Source of the DNA: a virus
Direction: 5' to 3' (one strand)
Length of the DNA stretch: 64,000 bases
IMG/VR virus record: IMGVR_UViG_3300028393_004717
Location: 1 to 64,000 of that record
The position numbers and the translations under genes are program-made. Under the pieces are notes generated by a model that saw nothing but the letters and a program-made list of their open reading frames with translations, was not told the DNA's origin and did not search any database. Shown here in pieces: positions 41,100 through 50,058 of this stretch (position 1 is its first letter; each line of letters starts with the position of its first letter).

Positions 41100-41785
41100 T
41101 TATTCGGAACAACAAAATGATTATAATAATCAACAATTTTTATTTGAGAAGCAATTGTTTTCATGTGAATAATATCATTGTCAGCATAAATTGCACAAAT
41201 CCATCCATCCCATCTTTGATCAAACTCAGACATTTTCCATGTTCTAATTTTTAGTTCTTTATCACTATTATTGATATATTTTATTATTTTCTTATCTTCA
41301 TCATAGTGAACCATCACCATAGCATGGCCAGGTATTCCAAATAAAACTCCTCTTTTTTCAATTACTATGGCCTTTTTTATAAGACTTCTATCTTTTATGC
41401 TATTTGTTTGTTCAAATTTTACACCTAGTTTTTTTAATTTCCAAGATGCATTTGACGGACTGCTATAACTTTGGCAATCACGGTCTTTAGTAAGATCAAA
41501 CAATTTAATTTCATTGGCATATCTTCCTATGCATTCCAATGATGCCCACACACATTGGATGCCAGTTTTGTTGAAAACTCTATCCTTCATGGGGATTGGA
41601 ATCATAACATCAGACAAATTTTCATCCGCTTCACCTTCATAAAGTGAAACTGGATTGCGTCTTGTGTCATTTGGATTTGGATATAAGCTTTTATCGGATT
41701 GCTTAAAAGCAAATATGATAAAAGACGAAAAAAGCAAAAAAGTACAGACATGGACTAAGAAAAAGCTAGTTTTTTTTAAACGCAT
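41078..41785 (-). CDS. Exported C39-like cysteine peptidase
   Basis: A 235-aa protein with a signal anchor (residues 8-28) and a papain-like/C39-type domain. The catalytic Cys78 lies in TGIQCVWASLECIGR, His154 in GIPGHAMVMVHYD, and Asn172/Asn173 in KYINNSD. The RWDGWICAIYA element near the end is typical of a group of related bacterial proteins I associate with Planctomycetes. AGGAGGAA precedes the ATG. It is probably exported and may cut or cross-link peptides at the host surface. Confidence 0.78.
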   Translation of the reverse strand: MRLKKTSFFLVHVCTFLLFSSFIIFAFKQSDKSLYPNPNDTRRNPVSLYEGEADENLSDVMIPIPMKDRVFNKTGIQCVWASLECIGRYANEIKLFDLTKDRDCQSYSSPSNASWKLKKLGVKFEQTNSIKDRSLIKKAIVIEKRGVLFGIPGHAMVMVHYDEDKKIIKYINNSDKELKIRTWKMSEFDQRWDGWICAIYADNDIIHMKTIASQIKIVDYYNHFVVPNNYILFPN

Positions 41786-41887
41786 ATTCCTCCTTGAAAT
41801 GTCTATAAATATATAGAATTGCGATTAATTTAAGATTAGTCTTTTGATAAGATTATTGATTATTTACCTATTTTTGGGTTTAATTGA

Positions 41888-41923
41888 AAAATGCCCTCAA
41901 TATCTAAATATTGAAGGCATTTT
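41888..41923 (-). terminator. Hairpin terminator after the poly-Asp gene
   Basis: Sixteen-bp arms (AAAATGCCTTCAATAT type) with a 4-nt loop. Pairing is complete on the minus strand with one U-G wobble, while plus has an A-C mismatch. A T-rich tail follows. Confidence 0.8.
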
Positions 41924-41941
41924 GGTTTAATTATTTAAAAA

Positions 41942-42331
<390 letters not shown>

Positions 42332-42382
42332 GTTTTGTTTCCTTTTATGTAAGACCTTAATACATAATATAAGGAGATAGTA

Positions 42383-42811
42383 ATGAAAAATACATCGATT
42401 TTTTTAATTTTTATGATTTTTTTTTCAGGTTGTCAATTTATTCCACTATTTAGCCCTATTATTACAGGAATAATCATTTGGAAAGAAGGTCAAGCACAAA
42501 AATATTATGAAATAAATACTTCAATAATGTACAGGTGCGTAAAGAATTCTCTTCGTGATTTAAATATAAAAATAACAAAAGATCAAAAAAATAAAAATGG
42601 CTATTATTTACAGGCAGAAAACAAAGACACTTTTTATATTCATATATATTATGTTAAAAAAGATGTTAGCAATGTAGCGATAAGAATAAACACATTTGGA
42701 AATAAATCCTACACAGAACTTATATATCAAAAAATTGATTCCAATATGGATATCATAAATTATGACAATAAAGGATTACCAGTAAAAATAGAAAGCTCTT
42801 ATTTGGATTAA
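42383..42811 (+). CDS. Lipoprotein, DUF3568-like
   Basis: A 142-aa protein with lipoprotein signal MKNTSIFLIFMIFFSGC, the lipobox Cys at residue 17. The mature domain has the pattern of DUF3568: a helix (NTSIMYRCVKNSLRDLNI), strands with YYLQAENKDTFYIHIYYV, then VAIRINTFGNKSYTELIYQKI. DUF3568 proteins are envelope lipoproteins of unknown role. GGAG lies upstream of the ATG. It may be displayed in the host envelope during infection. Confidence 0.7.
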   Translation: MKNTSIFLIFMIFFSGCQFIPLFSPIITGIIIWKEGQAQKYYEINTSIMYRCVKNSLRDLNIKITKDQKNKNGYYLQAENKDTFYIHIYYVKKDVSNVAIRINTFGNKSYTELIYQKIDSNMDIINYDNKGLPVKIESSYLD

Positions 42812-42814
42812 ATA

Positions 42815-43417
42815 ATGTTAAAAAATAATAATATAATAACTCGTGACAATCTTGTTGATCACACTCAAAATTATAGTCTTGATAAAAATGAAGTTCATTT
42901 GGGTTCTATTCCACAAGATTCAATTGAAAAAATAATTGAACTAATAAATGAAAATGATTTAAAAAATGGATTACAAATTGGTGGATTTGTCGGAATAACT
43001 CATTGCTGTCTTGCTTATGCCCTTAAAGACAAGGGAACCATGTGTACAATAGATCCAAATATTGAACATCGTAAAATAAAAAGACCAATGGATATAGCAA
43101 TAATAATGGCTACAGAATATAAATTAATGAAAAACTCTATGTTTATTTGTGGTTATGCCCAACAACAAATGGAAATATTTTATTCTTTGGGATTAAAATT
43201 CGATTTTATTTTGATTGATGGTGATCATCAAGAAAATATTTATAGCGAGATTGAACAAGCGGATAGAATCTTGAAAACTAATGGGTTGTTAATCATTGAT
43301 GATATCGATCATTGGGATTTCCCTAAAAAATCATATGAAAACTTCCCATTAGAATCTCGCTATAAAAAAATACCAGTAAACAAAAGAATAGGCGTTCTTA
43401 GCAAACTTTCCTGCTAA
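42815..43417 (+). CDS. Class I SAM-dependent methyltransferase
   Basis: A 200-aa methyltransferase. LQIGGFVGITHCCLAYAL is the SAM motif I region, TMCTIDPN the end of strand 2, and FDFILIDGDHQENIYSEIEQA the catalytic strand and helix, followed by GLLIIDDID. This is the Methyltransf_24/O-methyltransferase pattern, similar to the gene at 26911 though diverged. It overlaps the convergent gluzincin gene by 20 bp. The substrate is unknown, perhaps a glycan hydroxyl. Confidence 0.78.
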   Translation: MLKNNNIITRDNLVDHTQNYSLDKNEVHLGSIPQDSIEKIIELINENDLKNGLQIGGFVGITHCCLAYALKDKGTMCTIDPNIEHRKIKRPMDIAIIMATEYKLMKNSMFICGYAQQQMEIFYSLGLKFDFILIDGDHQENIYSEIEQADRILKTNGLLIIDDIDHWDFPKKSYENFPLESRYKKIPVNKRIGVLSKLSC

Positions 43418-45056
43418 TCAACGATCCTATTGTTCTACAAATTTTAGAACAAATTGTACTTGATGTATAACATCCTCTTTTTACAGCAACTGGCTCTTCT
43501 TGTGGAGAGCAACTGCAATCTACAGTAACGCCTTTAGAGCCACAGCCAGCGTTATTCTGTCCTTTCCATGGCTTGCCGTACTCTGGAGCATTTGGATCAC
43601 AAGCATTATTTGGATTGCATTTACAAACAATTTTCTTTCTTAAAAGTTTATTGTTTATAACTTCAAACATGTGAGAATCATCTTCTCCAATAAGATTATT
43701 TTCACTCAATGAATTAACACAAGAATTTGCCATTTCATTAACTTCTTCTTCGGTAGTTTCAATCGAATGAACTAAATTCTTATTTTTATCAAACATATAC
43801 ATATTTCTGCAAGGAACTTCTACAGTCATATCTTTTTTGTTTGATAAGATTGAAACTTCTTTTTTGATTTTAACTTGTGATGCTGATTGTGTTTTTAAAA
43901 CAAATCCATCATCACAAATGATTTTCTTTACTTCTAGTTTATTTTCCTTTATGATACTTTCATAACTTTTATTAGAAAGTACTTGAAGAGTTACTGAAAT
44001 TATATTCCTTTTAATAAAAACTTTTCTTAAAACACTTGCATATTTTGAATTATTTTTCGAACTATCATAATTCAACATTTGCAAAGCGGCAGAATTATAA
44101 AACTTGATGGTATCTGCAAATTGACAAGCATACAAAATATATGTTACTGCTGTATCTCTAGCAGATTTAAGTGCTGGCAAGGGTTGCATGCCACTAGACA
44201 TATTTTGTTTGAATATTTCAATCATACATTCATACCAAGTTCCAGTCCACACTCTGCTAAAGCTATGTGGTTCATTAGATAGTTGATCATTAGGGCTATC
44301 TGCTGGTAATTTTTTAGGATCAGCATAAATGAAATCGTTAACTGCATCACGAAGAAAATATTGATATGTATTATCCCCAGTCACATCAAATATTGCCTTG
44401 CCCAATTCTTCGGCCAATCTTGATATGATATTGGATTTAGAAAGATCGTTATTTGTTTGCGTTAAAGCTTTTTGAAGTATTTGGTCATATTGCATAATAT
44501 TTGAAATAGCTGAAATATCACCAAAAGATTCATGAAAAGCCCAAGCCTCATATGATTGTGCATTCCAAAGATCTGGTCTGAGTATGTCTAAGAAAGCATG
44601 TCCGAATTCGTGAGACACAATATCTGCTGATTCTGCTGTATATACCGTTTTCTTAGTTACAGTATCAATATCGTAAAAGAATTTAAGATTAGATCTATCA
44701 TAATATGCATTAAAATCTTTACCTGCTCTTGGCAACACATTTAAAGTATTTGTAGCTGCCCATTTTGTAAATGTCTTTTTTGTTTTGTTTTGCGAGATTA
44801 AATATTTCGCAGTATTTTGAATAGTCACATAGCAACTTGCTGCTTGGCCTTGCAGTGAGTGCATATCATATCCAGCACCAACATATCCTTGTACATTCAA
44901 TTTAAGCGAACATGCAGTTGGTGGAACAATTTTAACACCTTGTTCTGGTGTAGTCGGGTCATTCAAAAGATAATCTATTGTTTTTACGGGTGTAGCAGCA
45001 ATTTTGTTTTTCGCTGTACATACAGATTTAAAAATGTTTTTTATCCAGTTTAACAT
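43398..45056 (-). CDS. Gluzincin metalloprotease (M4/M36-like) with Cys-rich tail
   Basis: A 552-aa protease. The zinc site is His149-Glu150 and His153 in SHEFGHAF, with the third ligand Glu176 in FHESFGDISAI, as in thermolysin/fungalysin families. A pro-like N-terminal part precedes it. The last 90 residues are Cys-rich (CKCNPNNAC, GCGSKGVTVDCSC, CYTSSTICSKIC). There is no signal peptide from the chosen start at 45056, which has AAGGAGG; a longer frame begins 45191 but lacks one. The Cys-rich tail suggests action outside the cytoplasm, perhaps as a virion-borne enzyme. Confidence 0.83.
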   Translation of the reverse strand: MLNWIKNIFKSVCTAKNKIAATPVKTIDYLLNDPTTPEQGVKIVPPTACSLKLNVQGYVGAGYDMHSLQGQAASCYVTIQNTAKYLISQNKTKKTFTKWAATNTLNVLPRAGKDFNAYYDRSNLKFFYDIDTVTKKTVYTAESADIVSHEFGHAFLDILRPDLWNAQSYEAWAFHESFGDISAISNIMQYDQILQKALTQTNNDLSKSNIISRLAEELGKAIFDVTGDNTYQYFLRDAVNDFIYADPKKLPADSPNDQLSNEPHSFSRVWTGTWYECMIEIFKQNMSSGMQPLPALKSARDTAVTYILYACQFADTIKFYNSAALQMLNYDSSKNNSKYASVLRKVFIKRNIISVTLQVLSNKSYESIIKENKLEVKKIICDDGFVLKTQSASQVKIKKEVSILSNKKDMTVEVPCRNMYMFDKNKNLVHSIETTEEEVNEMANSCVNSLSENNLIGEDDSHMFEVINNKLLRKKIVCKCNPNNACDPNAPEYGKPWKGQNNAGCGSKGVTVDCSCSPQEEPVAVKRGCYTSSTICSKICRTIGSLISRKVC

Positions 45057-45141
45057 GATTGCCTCCTTGGAATAATGTGATATAATATATAATAATGTAA
45101 GATTATATATAAATTTAATATTTACATAATATGGAAACAAT

Positions 45142-45675
45142 ATGCACAATAGAGAGAAGTTAATACAAGAGCAAAGAACAATAGAGGCCATGAAAAAAGG
45201 ATATATTGGATATGAAGGAAAGTTTGCCTACATAGCTAAAAAATTAGGATACCCAATTATATCACAGGGTGGAGGCAATTATAACCAAACATTTCTAGAT
45301 GATTTTTATGACTTTAATGATATTGATGATGGTAAAAACGAATTGCCAATAATGGATGAAAATGAATCTATAAGTGAAATTGGAATGTCTTATGAGGGAT
45401 TGCAATTTGGAAAAAATTTAACCATTATTTTGCTATACGGAAATGCAGATATAACAGTTAGACATGAGAGCAACCTTGTTTATAAGGAGGTTGCTGGAGA
45501 ACTTGAAGGATTTGTTCCTAATGAAATATGGGAAAATCATATTGACCAAATGTACGAATATGCAAAAAAAATAGAAAAGAAAAAAAGACCTTTAGAAAAT
45601 GAGGATTTGGAAAAAAAAGCAAATAAAAAGAAAAAAGAAATATTAGATGATCTTAAGAAAAAATGGGGAATATGA
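45142..45675 (+). CDS. Hypothetical protein
   Basis: A 177-aa protein, unknown. The N-terminal half has aromatic and Gly-rich turns (IGYEGKFAYIAKKLGY, ISQGGGNYNQ). An acidic middle and a strand-rich stretch (NLTIILLYGNADITVRHESN) follow, and the C-terminus is Lys-rich helical. The stop overlaps the next start by 4 bp (ATGA), so the two are co-translated. It diverges from the metalloprotease by 85 bp. Confidence 0.45.
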   Translation: MHNREKLIQEQRTIEAMKKGYIGYEGKFAYIAKKLGYPIISQGGGNYNQTFLDDFYDFNDIDDGKNELPIMDENESISEIGMSYEGLQFGKNLTIILLYGNADITVRHESNLVYKEVAGELEGFVPNEIWENHIDQMYEYAKKIEKKKRPLENEDLEKKANKKKKEILDDLKKKWGI

Positions 45676-46031
45676 TGGAAAATATATATAAATCACTTTT
45701 GAACCTTGGTTTTATCATATATGAGGATAAAAATGAATTTTTTTTACAAAAAGTTTCTTTGCCACATAGTCCTAAAATGATATCTCAAATTAGTTTTGCA
45801 ACATATGATGAAGCGTTAAATTTTGCAAAATCTGTTGTAGATATTGAAAAAAAAACGAATTACAAAGCTCTAATTAGATATAGACAAGGATTAGGCGTAG
45901 AATATGTTACTGTGCCTAGTATTGTTGCCAAGGATGAGAAGGAAGCCGAAATAATTGCTTTAGAAAAAAGCGGATTACTTAAAAATTTGAAAGCTAAGAT
46001 AATAGAAATAAAAATAAGGTTTCAAAATTAA
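45672..46031 (+). CDS. Hypothetical protein
   Basis: A 119-aa protein, unknown, with two beta/alpha halves: EDKNEFFLQKVSLPHS and, later, VTVPSIVAKDEKEAEIIAL. ATGs at 45672 and 45675 are both possible, and both overlap the TGA of the previous gene. No motif is recognised. Confidence 0.42.
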   Translation: MMENIYKSLLNLGFIIYEDKNEFFLQKVSLPHSPKMISQISFATYDEALNFAKSVVDIEKKTNYKALIRYRQGLGVEYVTVPSIVAKDEKEAEIIALEKSGLLKNLKAKIIEIKIRFQN

Positions 46032-46046
46032 AATCCATGGCATAAA

Positions 46047-46054
46047 TATAAATA
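46047..46054 (+). promoter_or_regulatory. T4-late-type TATAAATA box
   Basis: An exact TATAAATA lies 29 nt before the ATG of the membrane-protein gene at 46084, the spacing expected of a T4-type late promoter. The same octamer is not regularly found before other genes here, so the call is weak. Confidence 0.3.
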
Positions 46055-46083
46055 GATGTCACTTTATATAATCAAGGGGAACT

Positions 46084-46629
46084 ATGAATAATCAAAATGT
46101 AGAAAAATGGACTTTAGAAGACGGAAGAAAAGCAGAAAAAAGAATTTCTGAGAGCGTCAATCATTCTGATTTGACCAGTGAAAAAATTGTAGAACTTCAC
46201 ATGGAAGATGAAAGACCTTTGAAGCTTAAACAAAGAATAGTCGAAAAGACTAAGCCTGTACTTTATGAACGCAAGATTGAAACCTTGGATGCACAAGGCA
46301 ATGTTGTCGATGTCAAAGTAGAATCGGCAGAACCAAAAATTCCAATGCAACTTGTTGAACATATTGCGTTGGCCAACAATCATGTTGCTGCCCAAGGGTG
46401 CAAAGCTGCTTGCAAAAAAGGCTTAACGAAAGAAGATTTGGCAGAAGCATTTGCAACAGCACTAAAATCAGTAAAGTCTGAAAATTGCAACTTAAATAGC
46501 CTTGGAATCGCAGATCAAATTGCTGAAAGAGTTAATGGAGATTCCGATAATAATCTTACAAACAAGATTTTAATTGGAATTATTGTTCTTTTAGTTGTTG
46601 GTTTGGGATACATGTTATTTGCAATGTAA
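46084..46629 (+). CDS. Tail-anchored membrane protein
   Basis: A 181-aa protein with a single C-terminal transmembrane helix (residues about 161-179, ILIGIIVLLVVGLGYMLFAM) and a soluble, charged N-terminal body. A Cys/Ala segment (AAQGCKAACKKGLT) and a helix (LAEAFATALKSV) lie just before the anchor. There is no signal peptide. AAGGGGA precedes the ATG. It is a single-gene unit: a candidate promoter upstream and a strong terminator downstream. Confidence 0.58.
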   Translation: MNNQNVEKWTLEDGRKAEKRISESVNHSDLTSEKIVELHMEDERPLKLKQRIVEKTKPVLYERKIETLDAQGNVVDVKVESAEPKIPMQLVEHIALANNHVAAQGCKAACKKGLTKEDLAEAFATALKSVKSENCNLNSLGIADQIAERVNGDSDNNLTNKILIGIIVLLVVGLGYMLFAM

Positions 46630-46656
46630 TGAATCTAAAGAGATAAAATCAAATTG

Positions 46657-46685
46657 GGGGAAGCTTCACAACTTCCCCTTTTTTT
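46657..46685 (+). terminator. Rho-independent terminator
   Basis: A GGGGAAG/CTTCCCC stem, 8-nt loop and T7 tail, 27 bp after the membrane-protein stop. It is a textbook terminator. Confidence 0.93.
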
Positions 46686-46789
46686 CTATTCATATTTTCA
46701 AAAACAAAGAAATTTTATCAATTCATAAAAAAGTTTCTATCGCAGAATTGGAAGATAGTGCAGAAAATTGGTCTCTAAGAGAATTTTCT

Positions 46790-48721
46790 TTACGCCTTCC
46801 TGATTCCAAAGGTAGTCTCATATCCAGCGGAAACATATAACCAGTTGGTGTCTGCCATAATTGTTTGAACTGGGGATGATCTATCAACATTTGTGTTGTC
46901 TCCCAATCGACCACTGCCATTGTCGCCCCAAACCCAACATGTTCCATCATTCTTAATCGCAGCGGAATGATCCTGTCCTCCGTCAACCTGTTTCCAATCA
47001 GTTCCATATGTAACCGTTTGAACTGGTGAAGATCTATTAGTTGTTGTTTCGTCACCTAATTGACCATTACCGTTACTTCCCCAAGTCCAGCATGTTCCAT
47101 TATTCTTGATAGCAAGCATGTGATTGTCGCCACAAGAAATTTGTTTCCAATCGGTTCCTCCAGCTATGGTTTGAACTGGTGAAGATTTATTGCCTGTTGT
47201 TTCATCGCCCAATTGACCATCATTATTCTCGCCCCAAGTCCAACATGTTCCATTGTTCTTTATTGCTGCGGTAAATTTTTCTCCACAAGAAACGGATTTC
47301 CAGTCAGTTCCGCCACATATCGTCTGTATTGGCGATGATTTATCATCAGTTGTATTGTCGCCTAATTGACCATCTTCATTATAACCCCACATCCAAAGAG
47401 TTCCATTGTTTTTTATTGCTGCCGTGTGGTTGCCACCAGAAGCAACTTGTTTCCAATCAGTTCCACCGCATACTGTTTGAACTGGTGATGATTTATCAAC
47501 AGTTGTTTCATCACCGATTTCTCCACTATTATTGTAACCCCAAAGCCATAATGTTCCATCAGTCTTTATTGCAGCACAATGTTCATAGTAAGTTCCGACC
47601 ACCATTGTTTTCCAATCAGTTCCGCCACAAATGGTTTGTACTGGTGATGATTTCTGAATAGTTGTATTATCTCCCAAACCGCCATCGTTATTCTGACCCC
47701 AAGTCCAAAGTGTTCCATCATCTTTCAAACCAGCGATGTTATAGTAGCCACAATTGATTTCAACCCAATTGCTGCCACCACAAATAGTCTGCACTGGAGA
47801 TGACCTGTCATCTGTTGTATTGTCGCCAAGTTCACCATCATTATTGTAACCAACACCCCATACTGTTCCAATGATTGGTGTGACAGGAGTTACAGGAGGT
47901 GTGATCAAGTCATCAGATGTGAGAACATGTGGTATCTGAAAAACTTCATCAGGTTGGGTGTTTGTGTCGGTAAAAGTGTAGATGGTCTTTCTTGCTAGAT
48001 CGCCAACCAATGCACCTGCTGGATATTCGATTATCTCGACAATTCTTCCTTCGTAATCTACGGTTTGTTTCTTGAATGTGTATATGCCAGAAGCACGACC
48101 ACGCAACAGTTCCCAATCTGCTTTTGGGCTGGCTGGATTGAAACCACCTTCTGAAATAATTTGAGCATCGAATTCGTTTTCTGGATCAAGTTCTATTAAA
48201 TGGGCAAGGCTTAAAGGAAATGTAAATCTATTGTCTATGGTATCTCTTGAGAAAAAAGACATTATTTCGCCAACAGGTGCTTTCTTATTGAATCTTAAAA
48301 TTCTTTCAGCAGATGTGTTTGAGATATACATTTTGACAATACGCTTTGGGCGATTTTGCTTTGCAACAATCAAAACATGATTTTTTATTCCATTTTTTGA
48401 TACTCTGGCTTCAAACATGCTTGCAAAATTTGCATCTGCATTTAAAGAACTAACAACTTCGTATGCAGTCACTTGATTGGAGTTTAGGCCACTAATATTT
48501 ATCTCTACAGAAGACCAATTCCTAAATTCTTCATCCCAAGCATAATTTATCTTTATCGTATTATAAACGGAGAAATCAAATGGGTCATGATTCCAACTAT
48601 AGGTAAAATCTTGTGTATTTTGATTTGCAGCAATTTTAAATGTCAGCGAATATTGACGATCATTGCCCGTATTGAGATATCCCTGATATTCTTGTGCGAA
48701 AACATTTTGAAAAAATGACAT
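46790..48721 (-). CDS. RCC1-repeat beta-propeller virion protein
   Basis: A 643-aa protein. Residues 1-285 are a beta-rich virion domain (YSLTFKIAANQNTQDFTYSW, then FDFSVYNTIKINYAW), of a type seen in phage structural proteins. Residues 287-643 hold seven RCC1-type repeats of about 50 residues, each with AAIKNNGTLWMWGYNEDGQLGD-like and SSPVQTICGGTDWK-like parts, which fold as a seven-bladed propeller. The repeat DNA is also conserved, hinting at recent expansion. It is a likely fibre tip or receptor-binding protein. Confidence 0.82.
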   Translation of the reverse strand: MSFFQNVFAQEYQGYLNTGNDRQYSLTFKIAANQNTQDFTYSWNHDPFDFSVYNTIKINYAWDEEFRNWSSVEINISGLNSNQVTAYEVVSSLNADANFASMFEARVSKNGIKNHVLIVAKQNRPKRIVKMYISNTSAERILRFNKKAPVGEIMSFFSRDTIDNRFTFPLSLAHLIELDPENEFDAQIISEGGFNPASPKADWELLRGRASGIYTFKKQTVDYEGRIVEIIEYPAGALVGDLARKTIYTFTDTNTQPDEVFQIPHVLTSDDLITPPVTPVTPIIGTVWGVGYNNDGELGDNTTDDRSSPVQTICGGSNWVEINCGYYNIAGLKDDGTLWTWGQNNDGGLGDNTTIQKSSPVQTICGGTDWKTMVVGTYYEHCAAIKTDGTLWLWGYNNSGEIGDETTVDKSSPVQTVCGGTDWKQVASGGNHTAAIKNNGTLWMWGYNEDGQLGDNTTDDKSSPIQTICGGTDWKSVSCGEKFTAAIKNNGTCWTWGENNDGQLGDETTGNKSSPVQTIAGGTDWKQISCGDNHMLAIKNNGTCWTWGSNGNGQLGDETTTNRSSPVQTVTYGTDWKQVDGGQDHSAAIKNDGTCWVWGDNGSGRLGDNTNVDRSSPVQTIMADTNWLYVSAGYETTFGIRKA

Positions 48722-48815
48722 TTTTAACCTCTTTTTTTAAAAACTCTACAAATTTATGTAGTAATTATCTATGAAAATATTTTGATCTATTAGATATTAG
48801 AGAAAGATCAAAAAA

Positions 48816-48843
48816 ATAAGACAGGATATTATTCCTGTCTTAT
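48816..48843 (-). terminator. Hairpin terminator after the exported protein gene
   Basis: An 11-bp stem (ATAAGACAGGA type) with a 6-nt loop, followed by a T-rich run on the minus strand, 18 bp beyond the stop at 48862. Confidence 0.85.
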
Positions 48844-48861
48844 GAAAATTATAAAAATAGT

Positions 48862-49308
48862 TTATTGTGCAAATGTTGTATAAACTGGTTGTTCGTAAAC
48901 TTTATAAGGTATTCCGCATCTAATGATTTTATCAGTATATCCAATTATTGTTGGTTGATTAACGATAATTTGTTCCTGTACATTAGTAGGAACCATTATA
49001 TTATATCCATTAACACATTGTGGCATAAGAACACACTTGTTTAAAACTACTACTTTGGCAAAATTTTGGGTAATTGGCACTTTTTCGACCCATACTCTTT
49101 TGCGGTATGTAACAGCATAATCTCGAAATTCAAATTTCAAAAAACAACCATTGCAAACATGAACTAACTTTTTTTCAATTTTAGTTTCTTCTACAAATGA
49201 TATTTGTACATCATTTGTAGTCATATTAAAAATTCTACTTATAATACCATCATCGGCATAAGATAATGATGGAACAAAACACATTACAATTACAAAAAAA
49301 TACTTCAT
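48862..49308 (-). CDS. Exported hypothetical protein
   Basis: A 148-aa protein with signal peptide MKYFFVIVMCFVPSLSYA (cleavage near residue 18-19). The mature part is beta-rich with Cys pairs (CNGC, CVLMPQC) and Val/Gln/Ile-rich strands (TNVQEQIIVNQP). The gene lies alone between a terminator and a 115-bp AT-rich gap. No family is recognised. Confidence 0.55.
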   Translation of the reverse strand: MKYFFVIVMCFVPSLSYADDGIISRIFNMTTNDVQISFVEETKIEKKLVHVCNGCFLKFEFRDYAVTYRKRVWVEKVPITQNFAKVVVLNKCVLMPQCVNGYNIMVPTNVQEQIIVNQPTIIGYTDKIIRCGIPYKVYEQPVYTTFAQ

Positions 49309-49423
49309 ATTTTACTTCTTTCTACAAAAAATTAAATCCACAAAAATAAATTACCACAAAAAAAACAATACTACAATATTTTTTGTATATTTTATAAAAT
49401 ATTTCAATACTCATACAAATTAT

Positions 49424-49606
49424 CTATTTTGACTTTGATAAATTAAAACAAACTTTGCAAGGAAGATTTTTAATTTTTTCATATCTGCTTTTAGAAATTG
49501 GAAATGGTGTTAATTTTTCATCAAAAACAAAATTATGACCACATTCCAAACAAATACGATATTTGTTGAATTGTAAAAATTGAGTCTTTATAATTTTTTT
49601 CAACAT
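49424..49606 (-). CDS. Small zinc-binding protein
   Basis: A 60-aa protein with CLEC (19-22) and CKVC (about 50-53), a zinc-ribbon layout. It begins with a basic, hydrophobic helix (MLKKIIKTQFLQF) and lies 3 nt after the ferritin-like gene, so it is likely part of that operon. Confidence 0.5.
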   Translation of the reverse strand: MLKKIIKTQFLQFNKYRICLECGHNFVFDEKLTPFPISKSRYEKIKNLPCKVCFNLSKSK

Positions 49607-49608
49607 AA

Positions 49609-50058
49609 TTAAAATCCAGAATTAATGCCACGAATAATTTGTTTTAATTCGTCAACATCTAATCTGCTTTCTTCTATTTGTTTTTCAAGAAATATATGAA
49701 TCCAGTCACCATCAACTGTCTTCAAATCTTCAGCTTGGTGCATTCTTGTTGAGTAATTAGAAACTACTTCCTCTTCAAGTGTCAAGGCTTGTTTCAATAT
49801 ATCTGCTGGATTCTTTAATTTTGGTAATTTTTCATAATAGGGTATATTGGTTATTTCAATACCAAGCCCAATTAGAAGATCACTAAATTGACTTACATGC
49901 CTTAATTCTTTGCCGGATTCCTCTAAAAAATGTTCTTTATATTCTTTTGAGTGTAATCCTTGAACTAAAGCAGCACTTTGCAGATAAAAATGCAAGTGAG
50001 TTAGTTCATTGCGAAGATCGCTTGCCAACAAGGTGTAAAGTTCTTCTTTGGTTATCAT
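49609..50058 (-). CDS. Ferritin-like four-helix protein
   Basis: A 149-aa protein. The first helix pair has NELTHLHFYLQSAALVQGLH and FLEESGKELRHVSQF, giving the ferritin-like E...ExxH pattern. The second pair has LEEEVVSNYSTRMHQAEDL and FLEKQIEESRLDVDEL. It probably binds iron and may act as an oxidation or iron-storage protein. The ATG at 50058 overlaps the TGA of the M28 gene by 4 bp (ATGA), and the GGAG of its ribosome site lies 8 nt upstream, so the longer start is rejected. Confidence 0.72.
   Translation of the reverse strand: MITKEELYTLLASDLRNELTHLHFYLQSAALVQGLHSKEYKEHFLEESGKELRHVSQFSDLLIGLGIEITNIPYYEKLPKLKNPADILKQALTLEEEVVSNYSTRMHQAEDLKTVDGDWIHIFLEKQIEESRLDVDELKQIIRGINSGF

Noticed and set aside
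46723-47055. Minus-strand 110-aa frame at the end of the RCC1 gene
   Set aside because: It is out of frame with the seven clear RCC1 repeats and is explained by their repetitive DNA.
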